47,488 bases of DNA from Fusicatenibacter_A intestinipullorum (GCA_019117495.1 DWZP01000002.1:1-47488), one strand, 5' to 3'; positions 8,877 through 17,316 are shown, counted from the first letter of the stretch. Notes: generated by a model not told the origin, from the letters alone. Made by a program: numbers and translations.

Positions 8877-9245
8877 ATGAATTTAAAGGATGTACAGAGG
8901 GTTTTAAAAGCAAAAATCCTTGTGGGAGAAGAATTGATGGAGCGCCCCGTTGAAACTTGCTGCGGCAGCGACCTTATGAGTGATGTGCTGGCTTTTACCA
9001 AATGCAATACCCTTTTGTGTACAGGCCTTACAAATATGCAGGTTATCCGTACGGCGGGCATTACCGATTTGTGCGGCATTATTATAGTACGCGGCAAGCT
9101 GCCCGGGCCGGATTTTCTGGACTTTGCGCGCGAAGCGCAGATGCCGGTGCTTTCAACAAACTGCACTTTGTTTGAAGCCTGCGGGCTGTTATATGTGGCC
9201 GGGCTGCGCGGATGTTCGCAGGAAAAAGGGGGCTGCGGATTATGA
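8877..9245 (+). CDS. DRTGG domain protein (first copy)
   Basis: A 122-residue protein of the DRTGG family, with the alternating GLTNMQVIRTAGITDLCGIIIV and MPVLSTNCTLFEACGLLY segments typical of these regulatory domains, also found beside CBS domains and in phosphotransacetylase N-termini. It is unusually Cys-rich (ten cysteines, including CC, CGS and CSQEKGGC). The molecular role is unknown; related genes recur beside [FeFe] hydrogenase-like genes in anaerobic Firmicutes. GGAGGG (8867-8872) precedes the ATG. Its TGA overlaps the next ATG (ATGA), showing tight coupling. Confidence 0.8.
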   Translation: MNLKDVQRVLKAKILVGEELMERPVETCCGSDLMSDVLAFTKCNTLLCTGLTNMQVIRTAGITDLCGIIIVRGKLPGPDFLDFAREAQMPVLSTNCTLFEACGLLYVAGLRGCSQEKGGCGL

Positions 9246-9685
9246 CGGAGGCTAAATCTGTAAAAATAAGCTATGATGTGGCTGGCGGTGATTTTGACCG
9301 TGCCGGGGAAGCCTCGAGCGGCATTAAGCGCATGCTGCAAAAAATAGGCATACCGGCAGATATTGTACGCCGCATAGCCATCGGCACTTATGAGGCGGAA
9401 ATGAACGTGCTTATTCATGCCGGCGGCGGCAAGGTTGCTGCGGAAATTTTTCAGGACCATACCGTAATCAATATTACCGACCACGGCCCCGGCATACCGG
9501 ATATTAAGCTTGCCATGCAGGAGGGCTGGTCGACAGCGCCGGATTATATCCGCCAGATGGGTTTTGGCGCCGGTATGGGCCTGCCTAACATGATGAAATG
9601 CAGTGATAAATTTGACATACAATCTAAAATAGGAGAAGGAACCTCCATCACAATGGAGTTTAAGCATATCAGCGAAGACTTGTAA
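9242..9685 (+). CDS. RsbW-like anti-sigma/serine kinase ATPase
   Basis: A 147-residue GHKL ATPase of the RsbW/SpoIIAB type. The N-box is EAEMNVLIHA, the G1 box DHGPGIPD, and the G2 loop GFGAGMGLPNM. Such proteins bind ATP and phosphorylate or sequester a partner (anti-sigma factor antagonist or sigma factor), but no STAS-domain antagonist or sigma gene is present in this window. It is coupled by ATGA to the DRTGG gene and lies 14 bases before the hydrogenase-like gene, so its partner may be one of these proteins. Confidence 0.88.
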   Translation: MTEAKSVKISYDVAGGDFDRAGEASSGIKRMLQKIGIPADIVRRIAIGTYEAEMNVLIHAGGGKVAAEIFQDHTVINITDHGPGIPDIKLAMQEGWSTAPDYIRQMGFGAGMGLPNMMKCSDKFDIQSKIGEGTSITMEFKHISEDL

Positions 9686-9699
9686 AAGAGGTGAGCCCA

Positions 9700-11079
9700 T
9701 TGGCAGAAGGCTATATTCATTCTGTCCGCTTTGTGCCTTCTAAATGCAAAGGCTGCGTAACCTGCGTTAAGGCGTGCCCCACGGATGCTATCAGGGTGCG
9801 CAACGGCAAGGCAGAACTTATTGCGGCGCGCTGCATAGACTGCGGCGAATGTATGCGCCGCTGTGCGTATCACGCGGTAGAAGCATATTCGGACAAACTG
9901 GAAGAAATAAAAAAATACCAATATAATATCGTTTTGCCTCCTCCTTCGCTGTACGCGCAGTTTCCGGCCGATATTTCGGAGGAAACAATACGTGGGGGCT
10001 TAAGCAACCTTGGTTTTGATGAAATTTTTGACGTGGCCGTGGCTTCGGAATATATTTCCCTGGAAATTGCAGACTACATTAAAAACTACAATGGCGGGCG
10101 CAAGCCTTTAATTTCCTGCACCTGCCCGGCGGTGCTGCGCCTTATTCAGGTTAAGTTCCCGGAACTTATCAAACAGGTAGTGCCGGTGCTGCCGCCTGTG
10201 GAGGCTGCTGCAATTTATGTAAAAAAAGAGGCCATGGAACGGCTGGGGCTTGAAGAATCGCAGATTGGCGTATGGTTTCTGGCTCCCTGCCCGTCGAAAG
10301 ACGCCAATATCCGCCAGTCGGTAGACGTAGTGCATACGCAGCTCAGCGGCAGCATTGCCATTTCGGAAATTTACGGCAGGCTGATGCGTTCTATCGGCAG
10401 CGTTAAAGAAAGCAAAAAAATAACCGCTGCTTCTTCCTACGGTATGGGCTGGGGCTGTTACGGCGGCGAACTTGCAGCCGTAGGCGTGGAAAAAGGGCTG
10501 GCTGTGCATGGCATAGAAAACGTGTATGACGTGCTGGAGCAGATTTCCATGAATAAAATGCCGGACGTTGATTATGTGGAATGCAGCGCGTGCAGCGGCG
10601 GCTGTATCGGCGGCCCGCTGACGGCTGAAAATAAATTTGTGGCGGAAAAGAACCTTAAGCTGCGCCTTGCGCGGATGCGTGAACACGAACCGGCAGACAG
10701 GGTGGAAGCAATGAAGCAGAGCATGGTCTGCAAAGGTTTCCCTAAATCCGGCGCTTATGTAAAAAAACTGGTACCGCGCCCGATGATGCAGCTTGATGAC
10801 GATATTTTGGAAGCCATGAAGAAGTTTGAACAAATGGAAGAAGTTCTAAATTCCCTGCCGGGGCTGGACTGCGGCGCCTGCGGTGCGCCAAACTGCCAGT
10901 GCCTTGCGGAAGATATTGTTCAGGGTAAGGCAACGGAAATAGACTGCATTTTTAAACTGCGTGCCAGCGTTAAAAAACTTGCGCATGGCATGCTGGAACT
11001 TGCACGGCAGATACCTATTGACAATAACGATTTTAACGATAACGGAGAAGAAACCAATGCAGATAAAGGAAGTAATTAA
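9700..11079 (+). CDS. [FeFe]-hydrogenase-like Fe-S protein with C-terminal 4Fe-4S domain
   Basis: A 459-residue protein. Two N-terminal [4Fe-4S] motifs lie at C16-C19-C22-C26 and C45-C48-C51-C55. A hydrogenase large-subunit C-terminal domain follows, with cysteines at S139-C-T-C142-P (L1 region), C197 in APCPSK (L2) and C295-SAC-SGG-C302-IGG (L3). A CGACGAPNC domain lies near the C-terminus. L1 departs from the canonical TSCCPxW, so hydrogen chemistry is doubtful and a sensory or redox role is possible. A TTG start at 9700 is preferred because GAGGTG (9688-9693) then has six-base spacing; GTG at 9691 would overlap the ribosome site. It overlaps the next gene by 23 bases. Confidence 0.87.
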   Translation: MAEGYIHSVRFVPSKCKGCVTCVKACPTDAIRVRNGKAELIAARCIDCGECMRRCAYHAVEAYSDKLEEIKKYQYNIVLPPPSLYAQFPADISEETIRGGLSNLGFDEIFDVAVASEYISLEIADYIKNYNGGRKPLISCTCPAVLRLIQVKFPELIKQVVPVLPPVEAAAIYVKKEAMERLGLEESQIGVWFLAPCPSKDANIRQSVDVVHTQLSGSIAISEIYGRLMRSIGSVKESKKITAASSYGMGWGCYGGELAAVGVEKGLAVHGIENVYDVLEQISMNKMPDVDYVECSACSGGCIGGPLTAENKFVAEKNLKLRLARMREHEPADRVEAMKQSMVCKGFPKSGAYVKKLVPRPMMQLDDDILEAMKKFEQMEEVLNSLPGLDCGACGAPNCQCLAEDIVQGKATEIDCIFKLRASVKKLAHGMLELARQIPIDNNDFNDNGEETNADKGSN

Positions 11080-11401
11080 CAGCTTGAATTTGCAGCTTTT
11101 AACGCATACCGGCGACATGCAGGCCGAGGTTACGGGCGGCTATGCTTCTGACCTTTTAAGCAATGTTATGGGTCAGGCCGAACCCGGCATGGTATGGGTA
11201 ACAATGCAGGGGCATCAGAACGTGGCTGCAGTGGCATCTTTAATAGGCCTTGCGGCGGTGGTTGTGGCAGGCGGCGCCCCGGTTGAAGAAGAAACGCTGA
11301 AAAAAGCCGATGCCAATAATATAAACATTGCCGTTACTGATTTGCCTGCTTATGTTGTAGCCGGGCAGCTTTATGCCCTTGGCATTACCAACGGAAAATG
11401 A
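11057..11401 (+). CDS. DRTGG domain protein (second copy)
   Basis: A 114-residue DRTGG-family protein, with EVTGGYASDLLSNVMGQAEPGMVWVT and NINIAVTDLPAYVVAGQLYALGI segments that parallel the copy at 8877 but lack its many cysteines. It begins inside the 3' end of the hydrogenase-like gene (23-base overlap) behind CGGAGAAG and ends in an ATGA overlap with the PHP gene, so all five genes from 8877 to 12192 are one coupled operon. Molecular function unknown; a nucleotide- or kinase-related regulatory role is often suggested for the family. Confidence 0.78.
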   Translation: MQIKEVINSLNLQLLTHTGDMQAEVTGGYASDLLSNVMGQAEPGMVWVTMQGHQNVAAVASLIGLAAVVVAGGAPVEEETLKKADANNINIAVTDLPAYVVAGQLYALGITNGK

Positions 11402-12192
11402 AAACCTTACTGGCTGATTTCCATATCCATACCCTGCTTTCGCCCTGCGCGGAAATAGAAATGACGCCGCACCATATTGTTATGCGGGCGGCGCAGTACG
11501 GCGTAGACGCGGTTGCCATTACGGACCATAACGCTTCTGCCAATGCCGCGGCGGCGGTTGAAGCAGCCAAAAACTACGGTGTTAAGGTTTTTCCGGGCAT
11601 GGAAGTTGAATGCCGCGAAGAAGCGCACATAGTTGTGCTGTTTGATACGTTGGAGCAGCTGGCTGCGTGGCAGAAAATAGTTGATGCCAATATGAGCGGG
11701 CTTAAAAACAACGCAGAGCGTTTTGGCGCGCAGTTTATTGTTGATGATGACGATAACTTTATAGCCGAAGAAGAACGCATGCTGCTCGGACCATTAAAAC
11801 TGCCCGCTGCTGAAGTTATACAAAAAGTAAATGCCATGGGCGGCATGGCAATAGCTGCGCATGTGGACAGGCCCTCGTATAGCCTTTTGATGCAGCTTGG
11901 CTTTCTGCCTTCGGATATGGGGCTGGCAGCGGCTGAAATAAGCTCTGCCGGCATTAGGGAATTAAAAGAACAGAAGCTGAAACTGGCGCTTGGCGGCTTA
12001 AACTATGTTACCGACAGCGACGCGCACATGATGGACAGCTTTATTAACGGCCCTAAAAATTTAATTACGGTTAAAAGTTTAACGGTGGCGGAGCTGAAAC
12101 TGGCGCTTGCGGCAGAAGACGGGCGCAGCTGGCAGCCGGGCTGTTTTTTGGAGAAACGTGATTATAAAAAAGATATAGTGTATACTAATTAA
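11398..12192 (+). CDS. PHP domain metal-dependent phosphoesterase
   Basis: A 264-residue PHP-family protein. It has the N-terminal metal motif FHIHT (H9, H11) with SPCAEIEMTPHHI, then ITDHN, FPGMEVECREEAHIV and IAAHVDRPS, and the late DSDAH motif, so all PHP metal-ligand blocks are present. Family members hydrolyse phosphate esters (for example histidinol phosphate or nucleotide 3',5'-bisphosphates); the substrate here is unknown. Its TAA lies inside a palindrome that precedes the promoter of the hnd block. Similar PHP genes occur beside hydrogenase operons in other anaerobes. Confidence 0.88.
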   Translation: MKTLLADFHIHTLLSPCAEIEMTPHHIVMRAAQYGVDAVAITDHNASANAAAAVEAAKNYGVKVFPGMEVECREEAHIVVLFDTLEQLAAWQKIVDANMSGLKNNAERFGAQFIVDDDDNFIAEEERMLLGPLKLPAAEVIQKVNAMGGMAIAAHVDRPSYSLLMQLGFLPSDMGLAAAEISSAGIRELKEQKLKLALGGLNYVTDSDAHMMDSFINGPKNLITVKSLTVAELKLALAAEDGRSWQPGCFLEKRDYKKDIVYTN

Positions 12193-12241
12193 AGTATACA
12201 TGTTAATTAGTGTTGCATATAAGCCGGTGTTTTGTTATAGT
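12180..12241 (+). promoter_or_regulatory. Promoter of the hnd block with overlapping palindromes
   Basis: TTGCAT (12213-12218), 17 bases, TATAGT (12236-12241) forms a promoter. Just upstream lie two interlocked inverted repeats: GTATACT (12180-12186) with AGTATAC (12193-12199), and CTAATTAA (12185-12192) with TTAATTAG (12203-12210). Position directly before the -35 box suggests an activator or repressor site. The sequence does not match the Rex consensus that I know. Confidence 0.55.
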
Positions 12242-12284
12242 AATATATGTACATTTAAATTTAACAGTAAGGAGAGAATGTACT

Positions 12285-12782
12285 ATGAGCTTTGTGGAGA
12301 GAACATGCAGCTGCTGCGGCGGCGAAAATCCGGAAAAGACCCGCATTGACGCAATCCTTGCCAAATATGAAGGCGTTAAGGGCGCGCTGATTCCGATTTT
12401 ACAGGAAGTACAATCCTTGTATAATTATCTGCCTAAAGACGCGCTGGAATATGTTGCCGCACAAACCGGCACACCCATTGCGCAGATTTACGGCGTTGTG
12501 ACTTTTTATTCGCAGTTCCATCTTAATCCGCGCGGGCGCAATATTATCCGCGTATGCCAGGGCACTGCCTGCCACGTACGCGGCGGCAAAACTATTCTGC
12601 AGGCGCTGGAAAAAGAACTTGACATTAAAGCAGGGCATACAACTGACGACCTGCGCTTTACGCTGGAAACGGTTGCCTGCATCGGCGCATGCGGCCTGGC
12701 ACCTGTTATGCAGGTTAACGAAGATACCCACGGCAGGCTGACGCCGGATAAATTAAAGGCTATTTTGGCAAAATACCAGTAA
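12285..12782 (+). CDS. hndA: NAD(P)-dependent hydrogenase subunit HndA (NuoE-like, [2Fe-2S])
   Basis: A 165-residue thioredoxin-like ferredoxin of the NuoE/HndA/HydC family. The [2Fe-2S] ligands are C91 and C96 (CQGTAC) and C132 and C136 (CIGAC). It passes electrons within the multi-subunit NADH- or NADPH-dependent hydrogenase. The N-terminus carries an additional CSCC cluster (residues 8-11), unusual for the family. The ATG at 12285 follows AAGGAGAG (12269-12276); an ATG at 12278 is out of frame. First gene of the second hydrogenase block, two bases before the ATPase gene. Confidence 0.93.
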   Translation: MSFVERTCSCCGGENPEKTRIDAILAKYEGVKGALIPILQEVQSLYNYLPKDALEYVAAQTGTPIAQIYGVVTFYSQFHLNPRGRNIIRVCQGTACHVRGGKTILQALEKELDIKAGHTTDDLRFTLETVACIGACGLAPVMQVNEDTHGRLTPDKLKAILAKYQ

Positions 12783-12784
12783 TT

Positions 12785-13339
12785 ATGAGAGAACTTTCAC
12801 TGCATATACTTGATTTGGCGCAAAACTCGGTTGAAGCCGGTGCCCGTAATCTGCAAATTGACATTGATGAAAACGAAAACGGATATTTTACTTTTTCCAT
12901 CAGTGACGACGGGCGCGGCATGACGGAAGAAATGGTTAAAAAAGTGCGCGACCCGTTTGTTACCACACGCCTTACGCGCAAAGTAGGCATGGGCATACCC
13001 TTTATGGATATGGTAACAAGCCAGTGCGGCGGCTATTTTGATATTAAATCGCAGCCGGGAGAGGGCACGGTTGTTAAAGCGGCTTTTAAGGCAGATAACA
13101 TTGACCGTCCGCCTTTGGGCGATATTGCAGGCAGCATTGCCGTTTTGCTGGCAGGCGCGCCTGAGCTTAACCTTGTTTTTAACTATAAAGCGTCAAACGG
13201 CGCTTTTTGCTTTGACACGCGGCAAGTGCGTGAGGTTTTGGGGCAAGACACCGATTTTGCGCATCCGGAAATTTACCGCTGGACTGAAGAATATCTGAGG
13301 CAGCAGCTTGGCGCGCTGCATGCCGGGCAGGAGGAATAA
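12785..13339 (+). CDS. GHKL ATPase (histidine-kinase-like), inserted in hnd operon
   Basis: A 184-residue protein with a GHKL ATP-binding fold: N-box HILDLAQNSVEAGA, G1 SDDGRGM and G2 KVGMGIPFM. The remainder (from about residue 105) is a small domain of unknown role. No sensor, dimerisation His or membrane segment is visible, so it is not a normal sensor kinase. It starts two bases after hndA and ends one base before hndB, so it is made with the hydrogenase subunits. It is clearly different from the RsbW-like protein at 9242. Genes of this type recur inside hnd operons of Clostridia, but the function is unproven. Confidence 0.85.
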   Translation: MRELSLHILDLAQNSVEAGARNLQIDIDENENGYFTFSISDDGRGMTEEMVKKVRDPFVTTRLTRKVGMGIPFMDMVTSQCGGYFDIKSQPGEGTVVKAAFKADNIDRPPLGDIAGSIAVLLAGAPELNLVFNYKASNGAFCFDTRQVREVLGQDTDFAHPEIYRWTEEYLRQQLGALHAGQEE

Positions 13340-13340
13340 A

Positions 13341-13709
13341 ATGAAAACTTTGGAGGATTTGAAGGCTTTAAGGGAAAAGCTGAAAAACGATATTAAAGTC
13401 CGTCAGAACAGCACTACCAAAATTATTATCGGCATGGGTACCTGCGGCATTGCTGCCGGTGCGCGCGAAGTAATGAAAGCCGTGCTTGACGAACTGGCTG
13501 TACGCCATTTGACGGATGTGCAGGTGCAGCAGACCGGCTGCATCGGCATGTGCGAAAAAGAAGTGCTGGTGGATGTTGTGCGGCCCGGAGAACCGCGCAT
13601 TACCTACGGCAAAGTAAAACCGGCAGATGTTAAAAAAATTATTGCCGAACACGTAGTTAACGGCAGAGTAGTGCAGGAGCTTGTTGTAGGCAAGATAGAA
13701 CAGGAATAA
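13341..13709 (+). CDS. hndB: Hydrogenase subunit HndB, [2Fe-2S] thioredoxin-like ferredoxin
   Basis: A 122-residue thioredoxin-like [2Fe-2S] protein. An alpha-helical N-terminus (EDLKALREKLKNDI) precedes the ferredoxin fold, with ligands in GMGTCGIAAGA and TGCIGMC. It is typical of HndB in NADP-reducing hydrogenases and presumably carries electrons between the flavoprotein and the catalytic subunit. GGAGGAA lies before the ATG. The next gene's N-terminus carries a similar domain, so the complex has three thioredoxin-like ferredoxin units. Confidence 0.9.
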   Translation: MKTLEDLKALREKLKNDIKVRQNSTTKIIIGMGTCGIAAGAREVMKAVLDELAVRHLTDVQVQQTGCIGMCEKEVLVDVVRPGEPRITYGKVKPADVKKIIAEHVVNGRVVQELVVGKIEQE

Positions 13710-13727
13710 AATCGGGGAGGGTTTTTT

Positions 13728-15518
13728 ATGCAGCATATAAGAGCACATGTCCTTGTCTGCGGCGGTACCGGCTGTAAATCTGCGGGCAGCAAAGAAGTGC
13801 AGCTGGAGTTTGCCAAACAGCTTGAACAAAAAGGGCTGAGCGACGAGGTTATGATTGTAGAAACCGGCTGCCACGGCTTTTGCGAGCATGGCCCGCTGGT
13901 AATTATTTACCCGGAAGGTACTTTTTACTGCCGCGTAAAACCGGAAGATGTGGAAGAAATTGTAGAAAGCCATTTGTTTAAAGGGCGCATTATTGAGCGT
14001 CTTTTATACCATGAACCGCTTACGCATGAACAGATTCCTTCCTATTCGGAAATTAATTTTTATAAAAAGCAAAAACGCCTGGTGCTTGAACACTGCGGCG
14101 CCATTAACCCTGAACAGATAGAAGAATATATTGCGGTAGGCGGCTATGAGGCGCTTGCCAAAGCCGTTACCACCATGACTCCGCAGGAGGTTATTGATGA
14201 AGTTAAAAAATCCGGCCTGCGCGGACGCGGCGGCGGCGGTTTCCCCACCGGTATGAAATGGCAGTTTGCCGCTAATTCCGTAAACGATAAAAAATATGTT
14301 ATCTGCAACGCCGACGAGGGCGACCCCGGTGCTTTTATGGACCGCAGCGTGCTTGAAGGCGACCCGCATAAAGTACTTGAAGGCATGGCAATCTGCGGTT
14401 ATGCGATTGGTGCCGACGAAGGCTATATTTATGTGCGTGCGGAATATCCGCTGGCTATCAAGCGCCTGCGCATAGCCATTGACCAGGCCGAACAAATGGG
14501 CCTTTTGGGTAAGAGTATTTTCGGCAGCAAATTCAGTTTTAAAATTCATATAAAAGAAGGTGCCGGTGCCTTTGTATGCGGCGAAGAAACCGCGCTTATG
14601 GCATCTATCGAAGGACGCCGCGGCATGCCGCGCCCACGCCCGCCGTTCCCGGCAGTATCGGGCCTGTGGGGCAAACCTACCAATATCAACAACGTAGAAA
14701 CCTTCGCTAACGTTGCATCCATTATTACCAAAGGCGCAGACTGGTACTGTGGTTTCGGCACGGAAAAATCCAAAGGTACCAAAGTATTTGCCCTTACCGG
14801 CAAAATTAACAACACAGGCCTTGCCGAAGTGCCGATGGGCATTACCATGCGCGAGATTATTTTCGATATCGGCGGCGGCATTACCAACGGCAAAAAATTC
14901 AAAGCCGTACAGATTGGCGGCCCGTCCGGCGGCTGCCTGCCGGAATCCATGCTCGACCTTTCCGTTGATTACGATTCGCTGATTTCTGTCGGCGCAATGA
15001 TGGGCAGCGGCGGCCTTGTAGTTATGGACGAAGATACCTGCATGGTTGATGTTGCCAAATTCTTCCTTAACTTTACCCAGTCCGAATCCTGCGGCAAATG
15101 CACTCCCTGCCGCGAAGGCACCAAACGTATGCTGGAAATTTTAACCCGCATTACGGAAGGGCAGGGACGCGAAGGCGATATTGAACTTTTGGAAGAACTG
15201 GCCGGCAATATTAAAGAAACTGCACTCTGCGGCCTTGGGCAGACAGCGCCTAACCCCGTACTCAGCACGCTTAAATATTTCCGCGACGAATACGAAGCGC
15301 ATATTAAAGAAAAACGCTGCCCGGCAGGAGTATGTGAAAAACTTGCCAACTATCAGATTACGGATAAATGCAAAGGCTGCGGTCTCTGCGCACGCCAGTG
15401 CCCGGTTCAGGCCATCAGCGGCCAGCCGCGCAGCCAGCACGTTATTGATACCACTAAATGCATTAAATGCGGCGCCTGCATGGCAGCCTGCCCGTTTAAG
15501 GCAATAGTTAAGGGATAA
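13728..15518 (+). CDS. hndC: Hydrogenase flavoprotein subunit HndC (NuoF-like)
   Basis: A 596-residue NAD(P)H-binding subunit. Order of domains: thioredoxin-like [2Fe-2S] (CGGTGC at 11-16 and TGCHGFC), then NuoF with the Gly-rich NADH loop GLRGRGGGGFPTGMKW, FMN region (CNADEGDPGA), SLBB-like segment, and the [4Fe-4S] motif SESCGKCTPCREG. Two C-terminal ferredoxin motifs follow (CKGCGLCARQCP and CIKCGACMAACP). It oxidises or reduces NAD(P)H with FMN and is the usual site of flavin-based bifurcation partners in HydABC/HndABCD enzymes. Length and layout match HndC/HydB. Starts 18 bases after hndB behind GGGGAGGG. Confidence 0.96.
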   Translation: MQHIRAHVLVCGGTGCKSAGSKEVQLEFAKQLEQKGLSDEVMIVETGCHGFCEHGPLVIIYPEGTFYCRVKPEDVEEIVESHLFKGRIIERLLYHEPLTHEQIPSYSEINFYKKQKRLVLEHCGAINPEQIEEYIAVGGYEALAKAVTTMTPQEVIDEVKKSGLRGRGGGGFPTGMKWQFAANSVNDKKYVICNADEGDPGAFMDRSVLEGDPHKVLEGMAICGYAIGADEGYIYVRAEYPLAIKRLRIAIDQAEQMGLLGKSIFGSKFSFKIHIKEGAGAFVCGEETALMASIEGRRGMPRPRPPFPAVSGLWGKPTNINNVETFANVASIITKGADWYCGFGTEKSKGTKVFALTGKINNTGLAEVPMGITMREIIFDIGGGITNGKKFKAVQIGGPSGGCLPESMLDLSVDYDSLISVGAMMGSGGLVVMDEDTCMVDVAKFFLNFTQSESCGKCTPCREGTKRMLEILTRITEGQGREGDIELLEELAGNIKETALCGLGQTAPNPVLSTLKYFRDEYEAHIKEKRCPAGVCEKLANYQITDKCKGCGLCARQCPVQAISGQPRSQHVIDTTKCIKCGACMAACPFKAIVKG

Positions 15519-15530
15519 GGGGGCAGAACA

Positions 15531-17255
15531 ATGGAAATGGTTACCTTAACAATCAATGGGCAAACTGTACAGGCCCCTAAAAATGCAACGATTTTGGAAG
15601 CGGCACGCAGTGCCGGAATTTATATACCAACTCTGTGCTATCATCCGGAGCTTGCGCCGGAAGGCGCCTGCCGCCTGTGCGTGGTGGAAGCAAGCGGGGC
15701 AAGAAGCCTTGTTGCATCCTGCGTATATCCGGTAGCGGAAGGCATGGTAGTTAAAACCAACACGCCTAAAGTAAGGGCAGCGCGCAAAATGGTTGTTGAA
15801 CTGCTTTTGGCGAACCACCCCAAAGACTGCCTGTCCTGCCAGAAAAGCGGGGACTGCGAACTGCAAAAAATTGCCGCAGACCTTGGCCTGCGCAAAATCC
15901 GCTTTGAAGGCGGCGCACGCAAAGCCCATACTATTGACGGCAGCAACCCCTGCCTTGTGCGCGACCAGGAAAAATGTATTCTCTGCGGGCGCTGCATACG
16001 CGTTTGCCGCGATGTGCAGGGCATGAATGTTTACAGCTTTGCCAACCGCGGGTTTGATACCATCGTTTCAACTGCGTTTGAACAGGACCTCGGCAATGTG
16101 GCGTGCAGCTACTGCGGCCAGTGTGCCAGCGTTTGCCCGACCGGCGCCATTGTTGAACGTGACGACACCGAAAAAGTTTGGGATGCCATTAACGACCCCG
16201 ATAAAATCGTTATTGTGCAGACCGCGCCTTCCGTGCGCGTTGCCATTGGCGAAGAACTGGGCATGGAACCCGGCAGCATTGTAACAGGCAAAATGGTTGC
16301 AGCACTGCGCCATCTGGGCTTTGATAAAGTTTTCGATACTGATTTTTCTGCCGACCTTACCATTATGGAAGAAGGCTATGAATTTTTAGACCGCCTGCAA
16401 AACGGAGGGCTGCTGCCGATGATTACTTCGTGCAGCCCGGGCTGGGTTAATATGATTGAACTGAAATATCCTGAACTTTTGGACCATCTTTCCACAGCCA
16501 AATCGCCTCAGCAGATGTTCGGCGCAATCGCTAAAACCTATTATCCGGAAAAAGCCGGCATTGACCCTGCCAAAATAGTCAGCGTATCTGTTATGCCGTG
16601 CACGGCCAAAAAGGCGGAAGCCGCAAGGCCTGAAATGTGCGATTCCGGTTACCGTGATGTTGATATAGTAATTACCACGCGCGAGCTTGGGCGCATGATA
16701 CGCGAAGCAGGCATTGATTTTAAAAACCTGCCGGAAGAAAACTTTGATTCTCCGCTTGGCACCGGCAGCGGCGCGGGCGTAATTTTCGGCACAACCGGCG
16801 GCGTTATGGAAGCGGCGCTGAGAACAGTTGCCGATGTGCTTGCCGGTGAAAACCTGCCGCACGTGGATTATGAGGAAGTGCGCGGCATGGAACATACCCG
16901 CGAGGCGGAGCTTGAAATTGCCGGCAAAAAAATAAAAATTGCCGTTGTACATACTCTTAAATCGGCAATGGAAATGCTGGAAAGAGTTAAAAACGGCACT
17001 GCCGATTATCAGTTTATTGAAGTAATGGCATGCCCTGGCGGATGCATCGGCGGCGGCGGGCAGCCTGTTCCGGTTAATGCCGAAATCAGGAAACTGCGCA
17101 GAAAGGGACTCTTTGATTGTGACAGAGCCAATGAGTTACGAAAATCGCACGAAAATCCTGAAATAATTGAACTTTATGATACTTGGCTGGGCAAACCGCT
17201 TGGAGAAAAAGCACACAATCTCCTGCACACGCACTATCACCAGCAAATGCGTTAA
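15531..17255 (+). CDS. hndD: [FeFe] hydrogenase catalytic subunit HndD
   Basis: A 574-residue catalytic subunit. N-terminal plant-type [2Fe-2S] domain (C36, C47, C50, C64), His-Cys [4Fe-4S] site (HPKDCLSCQKSGDC), two ferredoxin motifs (CILCGRCIRVC and CSYCGQCASVCP), then the H-cluster domain: L1 TSCSPGW (299-305), L2 MPCTAKK (from 355), L3 ACPGGCIGGGG (from 500), and the small-subunit domain at the C-terminus. The TSCSP form of L1 (instead of TSCCP) also occurs in NADP-reducing hydrogenases. It produces or oxidises H2 as a partner of HndABC. Maturation genes hydE, hydF and hydG are not in the window. Ends at a strong terminator. Confidence 0.96.
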   Translation: MEMVTLTINGQTVQAPKNATILEAARSAGIYIPTLCYHPELAPEGACRLCVVEASGARSLVASCVYPVAEGMVVKTNTPKVRAARKMVVELLLANHPKDCLSCQKSGDCELQKIAADLGLRKIRFEGGARKAHTIDGSNPCLVRDQEKCILCGRCIRVCRDVQGMNVYSFANRGFDTIVSTAFEQDLGNVACSYCGQCASVCPTGAIVERDDTEKVWDAINDPDKIVIVQTAPSVRVAIGEELGMEPGSIVTGKMVAALRHLGFDKVFDTDFSADLTIMEEGYEFLDRLQNGGLLPMITSCSPGWVNMIELKYPELLDHLSTAKSPQQMFGAIAKTYYPEKAGIDPAKIVSVSVMPCTAKKAEAARPEMCDSGYRDVDIVITTRELGRMIREAGIDFKNLPEENFDSPLGTGSGAGVIFGTTGGVMEAALRTVADVLAGENLPHVDYEEVRGMEHTREAELEIAGKKIKIAVVHTLKSAMEMLERVKNGTADYQFIEVMACPGGCIGGGGQPVPVNAEIRKLRRKGLFDCDRANELRKSHENPEIIELYDTWLGKPLGEKAHNLLHTHYHQQMR

Positions 17256-17278
17256 ATATACTAATAAAATGCTATAAA

Positions 17279-17316
17279 ATACCCTTCGGACTTTTGAGTC
17301 CGAAGGGTATTTCTTT
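17279..17316 (+). terminator. Terminator of the hnd operon
   Basis: A perfect 14-bp stem, ATACCCTTCGGACT (17279-17292) with AGTCCGAAGGGTAT (17297-17310), four-base loop, then TTCTTT. Confidence 0.93.

Noticed and set aside
8877..9685. Sigma-B type stress regulation cluster
   Set aside because: An RsbW-like ATPase is present but no sigma factor or STAS antagonist gene accompanies it; the neighbours are DRTGG and Fe-S proteins.
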